A stretch of DNA of 54,313 bases, from assembly GCF_004766315.1 (NCBI RefSeq), contig NZ_PVSN01000056.1, positions 1 through 54,313 on the forward strand. The letters run 5' to 3'. Under the pieces are notes generated by a model, which was not told the origin of the DNA, made no database searches, and saw only the letters and a program-made list of their open reading frames with translations. Shown in pieces: positions 43,809 to 54,141 of the stretch (its first letter is position 1; the number at the start of each line of letters is the position of its first letter). A program made the position numbers and the translations under genes. The DNA is from Weissella confusa (GTDB lineage: Bacteria; Bacillota; Bacilli; Lactobacillales; Lactobacillaceae).

Positions 43809-44597
43809 TTATGCGTCTTTTCGCAATGTTCTTTTAGCTTGTTGTGCAAGACTAACTAGCTCAATAAACGTTGACGCATCTAAAGCTGCATCCCCAACCA
43901 AAACACCATCAATATCCGGTTGTGACAAGATATCATACACATTCGTCGGCTTCACAGACCCACCGTACAAAATTCGCAAGTTATCTGCCACGGCTTGATT
44001 AAACATATCCGCAACCGTTTGACGAATAATCCACAAACTCTTTTGTGCGATTTCTGGACTCATCGCCTGACCTGAACCAATTGCAGCTGTTGGTTCATAT
44101 GCCAGCATAACATTCGCCATATCGGCTTCTGTCACACCTTTTAATGACTCAACGACTTGATTAACGATCCAGTGGGCATGGTCGTTACTTGATTCTAGTT
44201 GCACTGCTTCATCAATCGCAATAATTGGCATCAAGCCATTTCGCAAAGCCGCCAACGTTTTCAAGTTAACCATTTCATCAGTCTCTCGGAAATAGTTACG
44301 TCGTTCAGAGTGGCCGATGATGACCATTTTGATACCCAAATCAGCCAATGCCGCTGGGCTAGTTTCGCCTGTATAGGCACCACGATCTTCCCAGTACACG
44401 TTTTCAGCACCAATACAGATTGGCGTGCTTCGTGCTGCGTAAACCATTGCATCCAACAGGACGTCTTGCCCAGCAAGCACAGTGTCGACCCCCTCGTACT
44501 GCACTAGCATTGGGCCAACTTCCTTAATATACGCAGCTGCTTCGCTGGGTAATTTATTCATTTTCCAGTTTCCAACTACAATTGGTCGTCTGCTCAT
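43809..44597 (-). CDS. tpiA: Triosephosphate isomerase, divergent
   Basis: 262 residues. Catalytic residues are all there: Asn and Lys in VGNWKMN, His in IGHSERR, Glu in AYEPTAAIGSG, and the phosphate loop YGGSVKPTN. Two normally conserved stretches have changed: the loop-6 hinge reads EPTAAIGSG where EPVWAIGTG is usual (the Trp is lost), and the VGETLEERE segment is replaced by IDEAVQLES. It may be a fast-evolving isomerase in an obligate heterofermenter or a paralogue; no second copy is in this window. Confidence 0.9.
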   Translation of the reverse strand: MSRRPIVVGNWKMNKLPSEAAAYIKEVGPMLVQYEGVDTVLAGQDVLLDAMVYAARSTPICIGAENVYWEDRGAYTGETSPAALADLGIKMVIIGHSERRNYFRETDEMVNLKTLAALRNGLMPIIAIDEAVQLESSNDHAHWIVNQVVESLKGVTEADMANVMLAYEPTAAIGSGQAMSPEIAQKSLWIIRQTVADMFNQAVADNLRILYGGSVKPTNVYDILSQPDIDGVLVGDAALDASTFIELVSLAQQAKRTLRKDA

Positions 44598-44622
44598 AGC
44601 TTCCCCAAAAAAATTTAATTAC

Positions 44623-44656
44623 AAAAGGCGTGCCACCGAGCGGTCGCACGCCTTTA
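44623..44656 (-). terminator. Terminator-like hairpin between ptsI and tpiA
   Basis: AAAGGCGTGC pairs with GCACGCCTTT around a 12-nt loop, followed by TG on the minus strand; T-richness is modest. It follows the ptsI stop by 8 nt. Confidence 0.75.
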
Positions 44657-44663
44657 TTATTCG

Positions 44664-46391
44664 TTACTCAGCTGGAACAGCTTCTTGAACCAACTTGATA
44701 ACTTCTTCGTTTGTCTCAGCATCCAAGGCCTTGTCAGCCAATTCAGCCATCTTCGTCGTATCCAAACGCTTCATCAATGAGCGCGTTTGCAAAACTGACG
44801 TTGCAGACATTGAGAATTCATCCAATCCCATACCGACCAAAACTGGTACGGCAATTGGGTCACCCGCCATTTCACCACACATCGCAGCAAACTTGCCGTA
44901 CTTGTGTGCTGAATCAATCACGTTCTTAATCAAACGCAAAATTGATGGGTTGTATGGTTGGTACAAGTATGAAATCTTATCGTTTCCACGGTCAGCGGCC
45001 ATTGAGTAACCAATCAAGTCGTTCGTTCCGATTGAGAAGAAGTCAACTTCTTGTGCAAACTTGTCAGCCAATACGGCTGCAGCTGGCACTTCAATCATGA
45101 TTCCCAACTTAATGTCATCAGCTACTGGTACACCAGCTTCTTGCAACTTAGCCTTCTCTTCGTTGAAGATATCGCGAGCTGCACGGAATTCTGGCAACGT
45201 TGCCACCATTGGGAACATAATCCACAAATCACCGTAAACTGATGCACGCAACAAGGCACGCAATTGTGTACGGAAGATGTCATCACGATCCAATGAGATA
45301 CGGATAGCACGGTAACCCAAGAATGGGTTTTCCTCTTCAGGAAGCGGCAAGTAAGGCAAGTACTTGTCACCACCAATGTCCATCGTACGAACCGTAACTG
45401 GCTTACCATTCATACCCTCAAGAACCTTCTTGTAGGCTTCAAATTGCTCGTCTTCAGTAGGCAATTCCTTTGAATCCATGTACAAGAATTCCGTACGGTA
45501 CAAACCAATTCCTTCTGAACCGTTATCAACAACACCTTCCAAGTCCTTAGGTGTACCAATGTTGGCACCAACCAAGAACTCCTTACCATCAGCAGAAACA
45601 GACTTTTCGTTCTTCAGCGTTGCCCATTCTGCCTTTTGAGCGGCGTACTTGTCACCCTTGGCACGGTATGTTGTGATTTGGTCTTCAGATGGATCAACGA
45701 TTGCAACACCGTCAAGACCATCCAAGATAACCATGTCGCCATCTTGAATTTCTTCAGTGGCAACCTTTGAACCTACGATAGCTGGGATTTCCAACGTACG
45801 AGCCATGATAGCTGCGTGCGCTGTGCGTCCACCAACGTTGGTGATGAATCCCTTAACGTATTGACGATCCAATTGTGCTGTATCTGAAGGCGTCATGTCC
45901 TTCGCAACAATCATAACTTCTTCCTTGATCAATGCTGGGTTTGGCAATTCCTTACCCAACAAGTGACTCAAGACACGCTTCGTCACGTCACGAATATCCG
46001 CTGCACGCTCTGCCATGTATGGGTTGTCATCAGCCATTGCCTCAAACATACCAATGTACATGTCCGTCGTTTCTTTCAAGGCGGCTTCCGCGTTTACGCT
46101 GTCACTGTCAATCTTGCCAGTGATACCACCCAAAAGTTCTGGATCTTCCAAAACCATGATGTGTGCCGTAAACACTTCAGCTTCTTCTTTCCCCATTGAA
46201 GTCGCTGCTTTGTCTCGAATTTGCTCCAAATCTGTCTTAGATGCTAAAAAGGCCGCTGCTACGCGGTCCTTCTCAGCTTGAACATCGTCTACTGTACGAG
46301 TATCAAAAGACAAATCAGGATCAACGAGCTTGTATGCTTTTGCAATTGCAACACCGTTTGATGCCGCAATTCCCTTAATTTCTTTTGCCAT
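44664..46391 (-). CDS. ptsI: PTS enzyme I (phosphoenolpyruvate-protein phosphotransferase)
   Basis: About 575 residues. First step of sugar PTS: transfers phosphate from PEP to HPr. [21 protein letters not shown] (about 186-206) contains the phosphorylated His; the C-terminal PEP-binding barrel has [23 protein letters not shown] and [12 protein letters not shown] (catalytic Cys). Start is MAKEIKGI (46391); a TTG six codons upstream is unlikely. It follows ptsH at 50 nt rather than overlapping it. Confidence 0.96.
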   Translation of the reverse strand: MAKEIKGIAASNGVAIAKAYKLVDPDLSFDTRTVDDVQAEKDRVAAAFLASKTDLEQIRDKAATSMGKEEAEVFTAHIMVLEDPELLGGITGKIDSDSVNAEAALKETTDMYIGMFEAMADDNPYMAERAADIRDVTKRVLSHLLGKELPNPALIKEEVMIVAKDMTPSDTAQLDRQYVKGFITNVGGRTAHAAIMARTLEIPAIVGSKVATEEIQDGDMVILDGLDGVAIVDPSEDQITTYRAKGDKYAAQKAEWATLKNEKSVSADGKEFLVGANIGTPKDLEGVVDNGSEGIGLYRTEFLYMDSKELPTEDEQFEAYKKVLEGMNGKPVTVRTMDIGGDKYLPYLPLPEEENPFLGYRAIRISLDRDDIFRTQLRALLRASVYGDLWIMFPMVATLPEFRAARDIFNEEKAKLQEAGVPVADDIKLGIMIEVPAAAVLADKFAQEVDFFSIGTNDLIGYSMAADRGNDKISYLYQPYNPSILRLIKNVIDSAHKYGKFAAMCGEMAGDPIAVPVLVGMGLDEFSMSATSVLQTRSLMKRLDTTKMAELADKALDAETNEEVIKLVQEAVPAE

Positions 46392-46443
46392 CGCCGTCTT
46401 ATCCCTCAAAGTAAATGTTCAAAATATTAATTGTTAACTAAAA

Positions 46444-46710
46444 TTAGTCAGTCAAACCTTCAGCTGACATCGTGTCTGCGATTGCAGCCAATGCTTCAGC
46501 TTCGTCATCACCTTCAGCTGAAATCTTAACGTCGGCGTTTTGACCAACACCCAATGACATAACACCCATGATTGACTTCAAGTTAACGTCCTTGCCTTGG
46601 TATGACAAAGTCACGTTTGATGAAAACTTTGAAGCTGCTTGTACCAACAAAGTTGCTGGACGTGCGTGGATACCAGTTTCTGCTACAATGTGAAATTCGC
46701 GTGATTCCAT
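46444..46710 (-). CDS. ptsH: HPr phosphocarrier protein
   Basis: 88 residues. GIHARPAT contains the catalytic His15 and [10 protein letters not shown] the regulatory Ser46, so it can act both in PTS transfer and, when Ser-phosphorylated, as co-effector of CcpA. GAGGAG precedes the ATG. Two cre-like boxes lie upstream. Confidence 0.97.
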   Translation of the reverse strand: MESREFHIVAETGIHARPATLLVQAASKFSSNVTLSYQGKDVNLKSIMGVMSLGVGQNADVKISAEGDDEAEALAAIADTMSAEGLTD

Positions 46711-46762
46711 GGTGATAATCTCCTCTAGATTAAATAATTTCTTTAATACGGAATAGCTGAGT

Positions 46763-46777
46763 TAAAAACGCTTTCAA
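46763..46777 (-). promoter_or_regulatory. Second, imperfect cre box in the ptsH leader
   Basis: TTGAAAGCGTTTTTA on the minus strand fits WTGNAANCGNWNNCW except for one position (T in place of the penultimate C). It lies downstream of the -10, where CcpA could act as a roadblock. Confidence 0.5.
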
Positions 46778-46806
46778 AACATCTTTCAACTAACCTTATG
46801 TAGTTA

Positions 46807-46845
46807 ATTCTAGCAGGTATAACAAATATAAGCAAGCGCTTACAT
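46807..46845 (-). promoter_or_regulatory. ptsHI promoter with a perfect CcpA cre box
   Basis: Minus strand -35 TTGCTT (46835-46830), 17-nt spacer, -10 TAGAAT (46812-46807). ATGTAAGCGCTTGCT (46845-46831) matches the cre consensus completely and overlaps the -35. The operon making the CcpA co-effector HPr would thus be under CcpA control. Confidence 0.8.
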
Positions 46846-46903
46846 TACCTTTTTCATAAGCCTTTCGTGAAGAATTCGTGAACTCTAAAAACCGGCGATG
46901 GTT

Positions 46904-47086
46904 CTACTCAGCAGTATTTTTAGCCGTATAGGTTACGACACCACCACGGTCTGCGATGCCACGAATAGCATTCTGATAAGGGTAATTGCGCCAAACTTCG
47001 TAGAACTCTTTAAAATCCTTTGCTTCAAGAACGAACTGGTCAAGTTCACCCGTACGTAACTGCTCGAGTAATTCTTCATAGTTCAT
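46904..47086 (-). CDS. Unrecognised 60-residue protein
   Basis: Starts MNYEELLEQLRTGELDQF with AGGAG upstream (cAGGAGGGGACAAAC then ATG), which supports it being real. Acidic N-terminal helix, aromatic middle (FKEFYEVWRNYPYQNAI). Not recognised. It stands alone between ptsH and fabH. Confidence 0.75.
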   Translation of the reverse strand: MNYEELLEQLRTGELDQFVLEAKDFKEFYEVWRNYPYQNAIRGIADRGGVVTYTAKNTAE

Positions 47087-47161
47087 GTTTGTCCCCTCCT
47101 GTTCTAAATCAACTGTTACTATTTTAACAAACTTTCATGCAAACGGTGACATTTTTCAAAT

Positions 47162-47200
47162 AAAAAAAGAACATGTGTGTTGCAACAACGCACATGTTCC
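47162..47200 (-). terminator. Terminator of fabH
   Basis: GAACATGTG-GTTG pairs with CAAC-CACATGTTC on the minus strand, then T7. Confidence 0.92.
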
Positions 47201-47218
47201 ATAACATTTATATGCAAA

Positions 47219-48196
47219 CTAGAATTCAAGCAACAGACTTCCGTATGTAAATCCGGCACCGAAGCCCGTCAACAAAACGCGCTTTCCAGTCAAATCAGTT
47301 GCCTTATTCAATTCATCCAAACCAATCCCAATACCAGCTGAAGACGTGTTACCGTACTTTGTAATATTCGTTGCAAACTTGTCCATTGGTTGATCAATTG
47401 CCTCAGCAATCGCCTCGATAATACGCAAGTTTGCTTGGTGGGTAATGAAGTAATCAACATCATTTGGTGTCAAATCACGATCAGCCAAGAAGTTAGTAAT
47501 GTGATCAGGAATCAAACGCACAACTTCTTCAAATACTTGGCGTCCTTCTTGGTGGAAGGCGTCTGTCTTTGGATAGTTGTCCGCTGCAATACGTGACAAC
47601 GGTTGAATGCGTCCTGAGTGAACGACTTCTGCATCACCAATCGTGTGCATCTCTTCGCCCTTCACAATGCCTTTGTCTTCTTCTGTCGCAACAAGGACCA
47701 TTGCGGCCGCTCCGTCACCAAAGAATACGGTTGATGTACGATCCGTGAAGTCCATCATCTTAGAGTTAACTTCGGCTGAAATCACCAAAGCATTCTTATA
47801 AACTCCTGAACGAATAAACTTGTCGGCTGTACTCATACCAAAGACAAATCCTGAGCACGCAGTTGAAATGTCGTATGCCCAAGCCCCTTCGGCTTTCAAA
47901 TTACGTTGCACCAACGCTGCCGTTGATGGTGCAAGACCATCTGGCGTAAACGTCGTCACAATAATCAATTCAATATCTTCAGGGTTCAAGTCGGTTTGTG
48001 CCAACGCCATGCGAGCTGCTTGCGTGGCCAAATCAGACGTATTCTCACCTTGCAATGAGATGCGTCGTTCCTTGATACCCGTGTGTGCTTGAATCCACTC
48101 GTCGTTCGTATCCATGATTGCCGCCAAGTCATCGTTCGTGATGATATCACTTGGAACGTAGTGAGATGAGGCAATAATCTTAGTTCCTTGCGTCAT
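47219..48196 (-). CDS. fabH: Beta-ketoacyl-ACP synthase III
   Basis: 325 residues. Condenses acetyl-CoA with malonyl-ACP to start fatty acid synthesis. DISTACSGFVFGM has the catalytic Cys (about 112); FITHQANLRI and YGNTSSAGIG supply the catalytic His and Asn. The ends (GFGAGFTYGSLLLEF) are full length. It stands alone with its own terminator; no other fab gene is in the window. Confidence 0.95.
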   Translation of the reverse strand: MTQGTKIIASSHYVPSDIITNDDLAAIMDTNDEWIQAHTGIKERRISLQGENTSDLATQAARMALAQTDLNPEDIELIIVTTFTPDGLAPSTAALVQRNLKAEGAWAYDISTACSGFVFGMSTADKFIRSGVYKNALVISAEVNSKMMDFTDRTSTVFFGDGAAAMVLVATEEDKGIVKGEEMHTIGDAEVVHSGRIQPLSRIAADNYPKTDAFHQEGRQVFEEVVRLIPDHITNFLADRDLTPNDVDYFITHQANLRIIEAIAEAIDQPMDKFATNITKYGNTSSAGIGIGLDELNKATDLTGKRVLLTGFGAGFTYGSLLLEF

Positions 48197-48285
48197 GTGT
48201 GGACCCCTTTCTTTCGTATCAGCAAAAACGCTCTTGTATATTTTACGCTATCTTCTGACATTTTGGTAATAAATTAGGAAAGACT

Positions 48286-48319
48286 AATAAAGAGTCAACC
48301 GCATAGACGACTGACTCTT
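48286..48319 (-). terminator. Terminator of trxB
   Basis: AAGAGTCA pairs with TGACTCTT around a 14-nt loop, followed by TATTAG; moderate. Confidence 0.72.
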
Positions 48320-48332
48320 GTTTGATAGCTAA

Positions 48333-49283
48333 TTATTCAGTTACTTCAGATGCACGCATCTTAAAGTTTTCGTTGTATGAAAAGGCGTTTTGACCAGCAA
48401 CCGCTGCATCCCCGACCGCCGTTGTAATTTGGCGAAGTTCCTTTTCACGAACATCCCCAATGGCAAAGATTCCTGGTTGTGACGTTTCCATGCGGTCATT
48501 CGTCATAATCCAACCATTAGCATCCGTAATCCCCAAATCTTGCACTGGGTCAGATACTGGCAACAAGCCAACATAGATGAACACACCCGCTGCATCAATC
48601 TCTGATGTCTCGTCGGTTTGATTGTTACGAACGCGGACGCCAGTTACCTTCTTGTCATCACCCAAGATTTCTTCGACTTCAGAGTTCCAAACAAATGAAA
48701 TCTTTTCATTCGCGAAAGCGCGGTCTTGCAAAATTTGTTGGGCACGCAACTTATCGCGACGGTGAACAATCGTTACGTGATCAGCCAAACCGGCCAAGTA
48801 TGTTGCTTCTTCGACGGCTGAATCACCACCACCGACAACAATCACGTGTTGGCCACGGAAGAATGCCCCATCACACACCGCACAGTAAGAAACACCACGG
48901 CCAGCGAAGGCTTCTTCACCTGGCACATCAAGCTTCTTGTAGGCAGCACCAGTGGCAACAATCACCGTGTTAGCACTGTATTCGTCCATATCTGTTACAA
49001 CGCGCCAGCTACCATCTGCTTGTGCTTCGACGTGAAGCACTGTACCAAAGGCATACTCAGCCCCAAATTGCGTTGATGATGCGTACATCTTCTCAGCCAA
49101 CTCAGGTCCCAAAATTGAAGGGAACCCTGGGTAGTTTTCGATTTCTGCCGTGTTGTTCATTTGACCACCATAGATACCGCGGTCAATCATCAATACTGAC
49201 ATGTTAGCACGTGAAGCGTACGTTGCGGCCGTCATACCGCCAGGTCCAGCGCCTAAAATAATTGTGTCATACTGTTGTGCCAT
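48333..49283 (-). CDS. trxB: Thioredoxin reductase
   Basis: About 316 residues. FAD-binding ILGAGPGGMTAA at the start, redox-active CAVC in GVSYCAVCDGAFF (about 135), NADPH-binding VVGGGDSAVEEA, and GIFAIGDVREKELRQ for FAD. Start chosen at MAQQYD (49283), the family's usual start, rather than nine codons upstream; a GGGGGAG SD lies inside that extension. Confidence 0.96.
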   Translation of the reverse strand: MAQQYDTIILGAGPGGMTAATYASRANMSVLMIDRGIYGGQMNNTAEIENYPGFPSILGPELAEKMYASSTQFGAEYAFGTVLHVEAQADGSWRVVTDMDEYSANTVIVATGAAYKKLDVPGEEAFAGRGVSYCAVCDGAFFRGQHVIVVGGGDSAVEEATYLAGLADHVTIVHRRDKLRAQQILQDRAFANEKISFVWNSEVEEILGDDKKVTGVRVRNNQTDETSEIDAAGVFIYVGLLPVSDPVQDLGITDANGWIMTNDRMETSQPGIFAIGDVREKELRQITTAVGDAAVAGQNAFSYNENFKMRASEVTE

Positions 49284-49371
49284 GATTGCTCCCCCTCGTC
49301 GAACTTTCATTATTTTTTAATTTAATTCGTGGTTCTATTCTAACTGGTTTTCGTCCCAAATTAAAGGGTAC

Positions 49372-49404
49372 AAAAAATGGCCTAAACGAAATTCGTCTAG
49401 GCCA
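49372..49404 (-). terminator. Terminator of the Ser-rich surface protein gene
   Basis: TGGCCTAGACGAA pairs with TTCGTTTAGGCCA (one wobble) and runs into TTTTTTG. Confidence 0.92.
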
Positions 49405-49414
49405 CTTAAGTTAA

Positions 49415-52400
49415 TTACTTATTATCCTTGTTTTCATCACGCCATTGAGACTTCAATTGTTCAACATCACTAAACAATTTGCTGTCCTCATCCGTGACTT
49501 GGCTTTCATCTTCGCGATCCTTACGACGACGACTGAATAGCAAGAAGAAGAAGCCCATTACAACACCAACAATAGATGCAATCAAACGTGAGTACCACGT
49601 TGTATCGTTCGTGTCCGCAATTTGTCGTTGCGCTGCCGATGTAATTTGATCATCGTTAACAACCGTATCACGTACTCGTGCTCCTGCTGTACCATCGCTA
49701 GCGGGGGTTGCTGTAGTGCCAGTTGCTGAAGCAGACGTAGTCGTTGCAGCTGACGTCGTGACGGACGTACCAACTGCTTGCCCAGCATTGAAGGCTGCCA
49801 CCGCACCACTGGTTGGCGCGTTTGATGTGTTCGTGTTAGGCGTTGCAGTAGGGTTTGCTACCGCAGCTACCGCAGCAACTGTACCACCATTAGCGCCGGC
49901 GTTCGCCGTGGTTGCGTTGTCCGACGTATTCGTTGACGAACCATTTTCAGCTGGTGATTCAGAAATCGTATTCGAATCACCGGCCACTGGTGAAACTTCA
50001 TCTGTGACGTCACTATCAGAGGTAGTTGCTGAAGTATTTGCCTCACCTTGTGACTCTGATGTTGCATTTGAGTCACTCGTTACTGAACTTGCTGAACTTT
50101 CCGACACATCACTTGGCGCTGACGAGCCTTCACTTGATGCACTACTATCAGATCCGCTTGTTGGCGTTTCTGGCGTCACGTTTGAATCACTTGCAACCGA
50201 ACTATTTGGCACTTCAGAAGATCACTCGTAGCCGCACTGTCTGATGCAGTTGCTGATGAATTTGCCTCTCCTTGAGAATCTGACGTTGCCACCGAATCAC
50301 TCGTTGCTGAACTAACTGAACTTTCGGCAGAATCACTAACTGCCGATGATGCCTCGCTTGTTGCGTCACTCGCTGAGGATTCCGAAGCAACATTTGAATC
50401 ACTAGCAACTGAACTATTCGCTACTTCAGATGATTCACTTGCTGCAGTGCTGTCCGAGACAGTTGCTGATGAGCTAGTTGCATCTTGTGACTCTGAGCTC
50501 GCATTTGAATCATCTGCTACTGATGTTTCTTCACTCGTAGCAGCACTATCTGACGCTACTGCTGATGAATTGGTGTCATCTTGTGACTCTGATGAAGCGC
50601 TCGAGTCGCTCGGTGCAGAACTAGCTGAACTCTCAGTTGCGTCACTCGCCACTGATGATTCTCCACTCGTAACAATGCTATCTGACGCCACTGATGATGA
50701 ATTGCTGTCATCACTTGCGCTTGAATCATCGGTTGCTGAGCTTGTTACGTCACTCGCTGACGATTCTGATACGACGTTTGATTCGCTGGCGACTAATGAA
50801 CCTTCACTCGTAGCAACACTATCTGACGCTACCACTGATGATTCGTTCTCGCTTTGTGTGTCTGATGCTGATGTCGCACTCGACTCACTCGTCGCTGAAC
50901 TATCACTAACTGGTGCATCTACCACTGCACTAGAACTGTCAGTTGGTGGCGTCACTAGGCTGTTACCATCACTTGCGTTTTCCGAATTCGATGTAGCGGC
51001 TGAACTTGACTGCGCTGCCAAAATCGAATTGATGATGCTACTCTTCATCGAGTTAGCCAAACTTGCTTGTGAACTAGCCACAACAAGTGCTGAAGAAGCT
51101 TGCTTGTAGTAACTATCCGTACTGATAGCATCAGAGTTGGCCCCGTTAGCCGCTGAGGTCATTTGACTACGTGCAACCGAGGCAACGCTTGATGTGTTCA
51201 ATGTGTTTCCGTTACCGAAAACGTTATCGATATAACTCATACCAGCATTTGATGTGACAGCTGCTAAGCTCTTTGTCGCATCAGCCGCTGATGACGCTTG
51301 ATCAGTATAACTTTGTGCAACCGAGATTGCTTTGCTTGCACGTGACTCAATGCTTGCCAATGAAGATGCTGTTGCTGCATCCAATGAGCCAAGGTAGTCA
51401 CTGCTCAAACTGCTCATATCGTTCAGCACTGACTTAGCCGATGACACTAGACTCGAAGCGACTGCTGCAGAGCTTTGTGCAACCGTGGCAATGCTATTTA
51501 CAAATGAAACCGTATTGGCATCATCCACCATTTGTGACCCCAATGACGCAGCACTTGATGCATTTCGTAATTGTTCGTCAGCTGTTGATTGTGTTGCGCT
51601 CGCTGACTTAATTGCATTAGCAGCTGAGTTGTACAAGCTTTCTGCTGAATTAAACAAATCATTTGCTGATGACGCATTACCAGCTGTCGCATACGATTCG
51701 CCTGCTGACAATGCAGATGATGCCAACGCCATATTACTCTTGGCATTCGACGAGTAACTCGCAGCACTCGATGCACCACGGTCAGCCAACGCCGAAGCGG
51801 TCGCCGCCGTATCTGCTTGATAATCGGCTTGTGGATCCGCATTCGCGATTGAAGCGGCTGCCGTTGCCGCACTTGATGCAACAGCGATGATACTTGAAAG
51901 AGCCAACTCATATGAGCTTAAGTCCAGATTTGAGTTAAGCGAACTTAAATCACGAGCAATTGAGGCACCCTTTTCAGTAGCAGCACTCATTTCTGCATCG
52001 TTTGTCGCCTCACTGCCTGGCTGTTGCGCTTCGCTTGATGTGGCGTCATTTTCTTGGGCTTCCTTATTGTCTGCCGTCACTGTATCCAAAGCCGTCTTCA
52101 ACTTATCGCGCACCAAATCCATCGCTGACTTAGCATGGAAAATGGTCGAGAAGTTAGCTGCCTGGTCAGTCAGATTCGTCATATTAGGCAACATTTGCCA
52201 TACCTGCTGCAAGGCAATCATATCTGTCGCATATCGTTGTGCAAGTTGCTGATCAGCAGGATTATCTGACTTAGCTAACTCAGCAGCTTTATCGGCCAAT
52301 GACGCAAGTTCTTTCATCACGCCACTCTGCAAACTCGTATATTCGTCCTGCAATGACTGGGCTTCTTGTGTCGCATAGCACCGTTTTGACCAGTAATCGC

Positions 52401-53675
52401 AACCGCTTGACCATTATCACCTTGATATGAGGCACTACCACCATTCATCGTCAACACAAAATCAGGGTTATCCGTCATGATTTTCTGCAACCACTTCATG
52501 CCATTATCATTCAACGGATTGTTATCCAAATTCAATGAATCTAGTTGGTAGAACACACTCTGGACACCCGATGTTAGGTAGTTAATGTGGTTGTCCGCCA
52601 AATTCAAATTCAACAGGTTTGGCAAGTTTGAAAGTGAACCGGATCCCAGTCCAGAAATATTATTATTAGCCAAGTTCAGCGTCGTCAGTGATGATGAGCT
52701 AATATTCAACGAATTAACATCAATTGCACCAGCGCTATTTGACAAATCCAGCGTCGTTAGCTTGGTCAACTTTGGTAAATTAATCGCCTGCATAAACGCC
52801 GTAATGACTGACATATCAGAAGCACCAGCCATTAGCCCAGACATATTCAACGTCGTAATACCAGTCATGATGCCGAATAGGTTCTGGAAGTTACGCAACT
52901 CAGCCCCATTCTTTTGCCCTGGATTGTAGGTTGCACCACTAATATTTTGACCCATCCACTGCTTCAAAGCAGCATTATCTGACAAATTCAACTCGGTAAT
53001 GCTCCGCAATGATGCTAGCGTCACGTTGCTATAATCAGCTTCCGACGTGATGTGCAATTGTTCAGCCAACGTCTGACCACTGGCAGTCGTTGAACCCAAT
53101 AATGCTTCGATCAAACCTGCTGGTAGGTCGAGTTCTGTAATCGGTGTCGTTAGTGGCACTGATTGACGGACGGGATTACCATTTTGCGTCGTATTATTTG
53201 TAAATGTCGTAGCAACTGGTGAAGCCGTCACAATCGCCTTATAGCCAGATGCTTCGATGTAATTCAAAACCGCCAACACAGTTGCAACGGGTGTGCCTGC
53301 GGCAACCGTTACTGCCAATTGATTGTTCACCAAGCTAATGCCTGTTACCGCAGGATTAGTGCTAAACATAAATTCAGCTGCTGCTAAATCGCGACGCGTT
53401 GCATCCGTCGTACCAGTTGTCGCAGCACTTTGGCTACCCGTTGCAGCCAAGGCATACTTGCTGGCCAACGAGTTTTCATCTTGTAATGCCTTCGTTAAGG
53501 CTAAATTCGTTGTTGATTGTGTCGTATCATCTGCAAACACACTACCAGCCATTTGGATAATTGGTAGCACAGGTGAAGAAGCTGCCAATACAGTTGATAG
53601 GATTGCCGCCCCTTGGGTTAGCCACTTTTGGCTAGATTTCTTATCACGTGCTTGATATAGTTCATAATCTTTCAT
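49415..53675 (-). pseudogene. Giant LRR plus Ser-rich surface protein, interrupted by two 1-nt frameshifts
   Basis: Three overlapping frames (53675-52317, 52353-50176, 50212-49415) read as one gene of about 1,420 codons if one base is restored near 52373-52378 and another near 50219-50224. Order: a basic N-terminus and long signal peptide ending VFA-DD (cleavage near 49); about 190-425, leucine-rich repeats (ITELNLSDN, LTTLDLSNS, LTTLNLANNNISGL, LNLNLADNHINYL); then several hundred residues of Ala/Ser-rich helical segments; then about 350 residues of Ser-Asp-Ala-Thr repeats (SDSxATSES type). The C-terminus has one membrane helix, RRRK and an acidic cytoplasmic tail of about 34 residues. I see no LPxTG, so anchoring would be through the membrane. 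Likely an adhesin; function not proven. Confidence 0.85.
49750..51000 (-). repeat. Ser/Ala/Asp low-complexity repeats in the surface protein gene
   Basis: Reading-frame repeats of the kind SDSxATSESxxxxxSSxVASDS occur tens of times with degenerate codons, so the DNA is a mosaic of near repeats rather than an exact tandem array. Such regions tend to change length by recombination and to collect indels and assembly errors, relevant to the nearby frameshift at 50219-50224. Long plus-strand open frames over this stretch are artefacts of the Ser/Ala codon bias. Confidence 0.8.
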
Positions 53676-53783
53676 CTCTTCGTTCCCCCAGGAAGTAAGA
53701 TTGGTCGCCCGAGTTTTCGGACTATAGCTGTATTATAGTACACGTTTTGACCTTTTTCTCGGAATAAGGAACTGGCGGATAGC

Positions 53784-53819
53784 AAAAAAAGGCAGACCCA
53801 CCTGCAATGGATCTGCCTC
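53784..53819 (-). terminator. Terminator of the small membrane protein gene
   Basis: AGGCAGA-CCA pairs with TGG-TCTGCCT, then T7 on the minus strand. Confidence 0.88.
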
Positions 53820-53848
53820 TCAAATAACAACCTAAATTTTCAACCTTC

Positions 53849-54067
53849 TCATGCGTTCGCCATTTGCTTAACAAATGAGTAAACTGTTGCCAACAATTCA
53901 CCAATCACAAAGAAGCAAGCGATGTGAAGAATCAACGGTAAGAACGGTACAAAGCCCATTTTGTAAACGAAAAACGTTGATAAACAATACTCAATAACCA
54001 GTAGGGCTAAAAATAACAAAGATAACCCAATAATCTTAAAATCACTCTTCAAAGTAACCAACTTCAA
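53849..54067 (-). CDS. Small membrane protein of 72 residues
   Basis: Probable TTG start at 54067 with AGAGAGG about 5 nt upstream. Two hydrophobic helices, about 12-37 and 40-62, with a short loop (MGFVPFLPLI). Not recognised; 27 nt downstream of the galU terminator and upstream of the surface-protein gene. The next in-frame starts are not better supported. Confidence 0.72.
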   Translation of the reverse strand: MKLVTLKSDFKIIGLSLLFLALLVIEYCLSTFFVYKMGFVPFLPLILHIACFFVIGELLATVYSFVKQMANA

Positions 54068-54094
54068 AAAATCCTCTCTCCAAACCTACTCCGA

Positions 54095-54133
54095 CAAAAA
54101 GAGAGTAGCCTCTGCGTGTGGCTACCCTCTTTT
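54095..54133 (-). terminator. Terminator of galU
   Basis: AGAGGGTAGCC pairs with GGCTACTCTCT (one mismatch) around a 9-nt loop, followed by TTTT, after the galU stop. Confidence 0.85.
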
Positions 54134-54141
54134 CAATCAGA

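Noticed and set aside
49415-49560. LPxTG sorting signal at the C-terminus of the surface protein
   Set aside because: Searched for LPxTG-like residues before the terminal helix and found none; the tail after RRRK is too long and acidic for a sortase signal.
49750-51000. CRISPR or exact tandem repeat array
   Set aside because: Repeats are degenerate, in frame and without unique spacers; they are protein-level low complexity.
49716-51109. Long plus-strand open frames over the Ser-rich region
   Set aside because: They arise because Ser/Ala/Asp codons lack reverse-complement stops; no SD, start context or family pattern.
52317-53675. Three independent surface-protein genes
   Set aside because: The frames overlap by tens of bases, and the protein continues in sense across each junction when one base is added; the downstream frames lack signal peptides and SDs.
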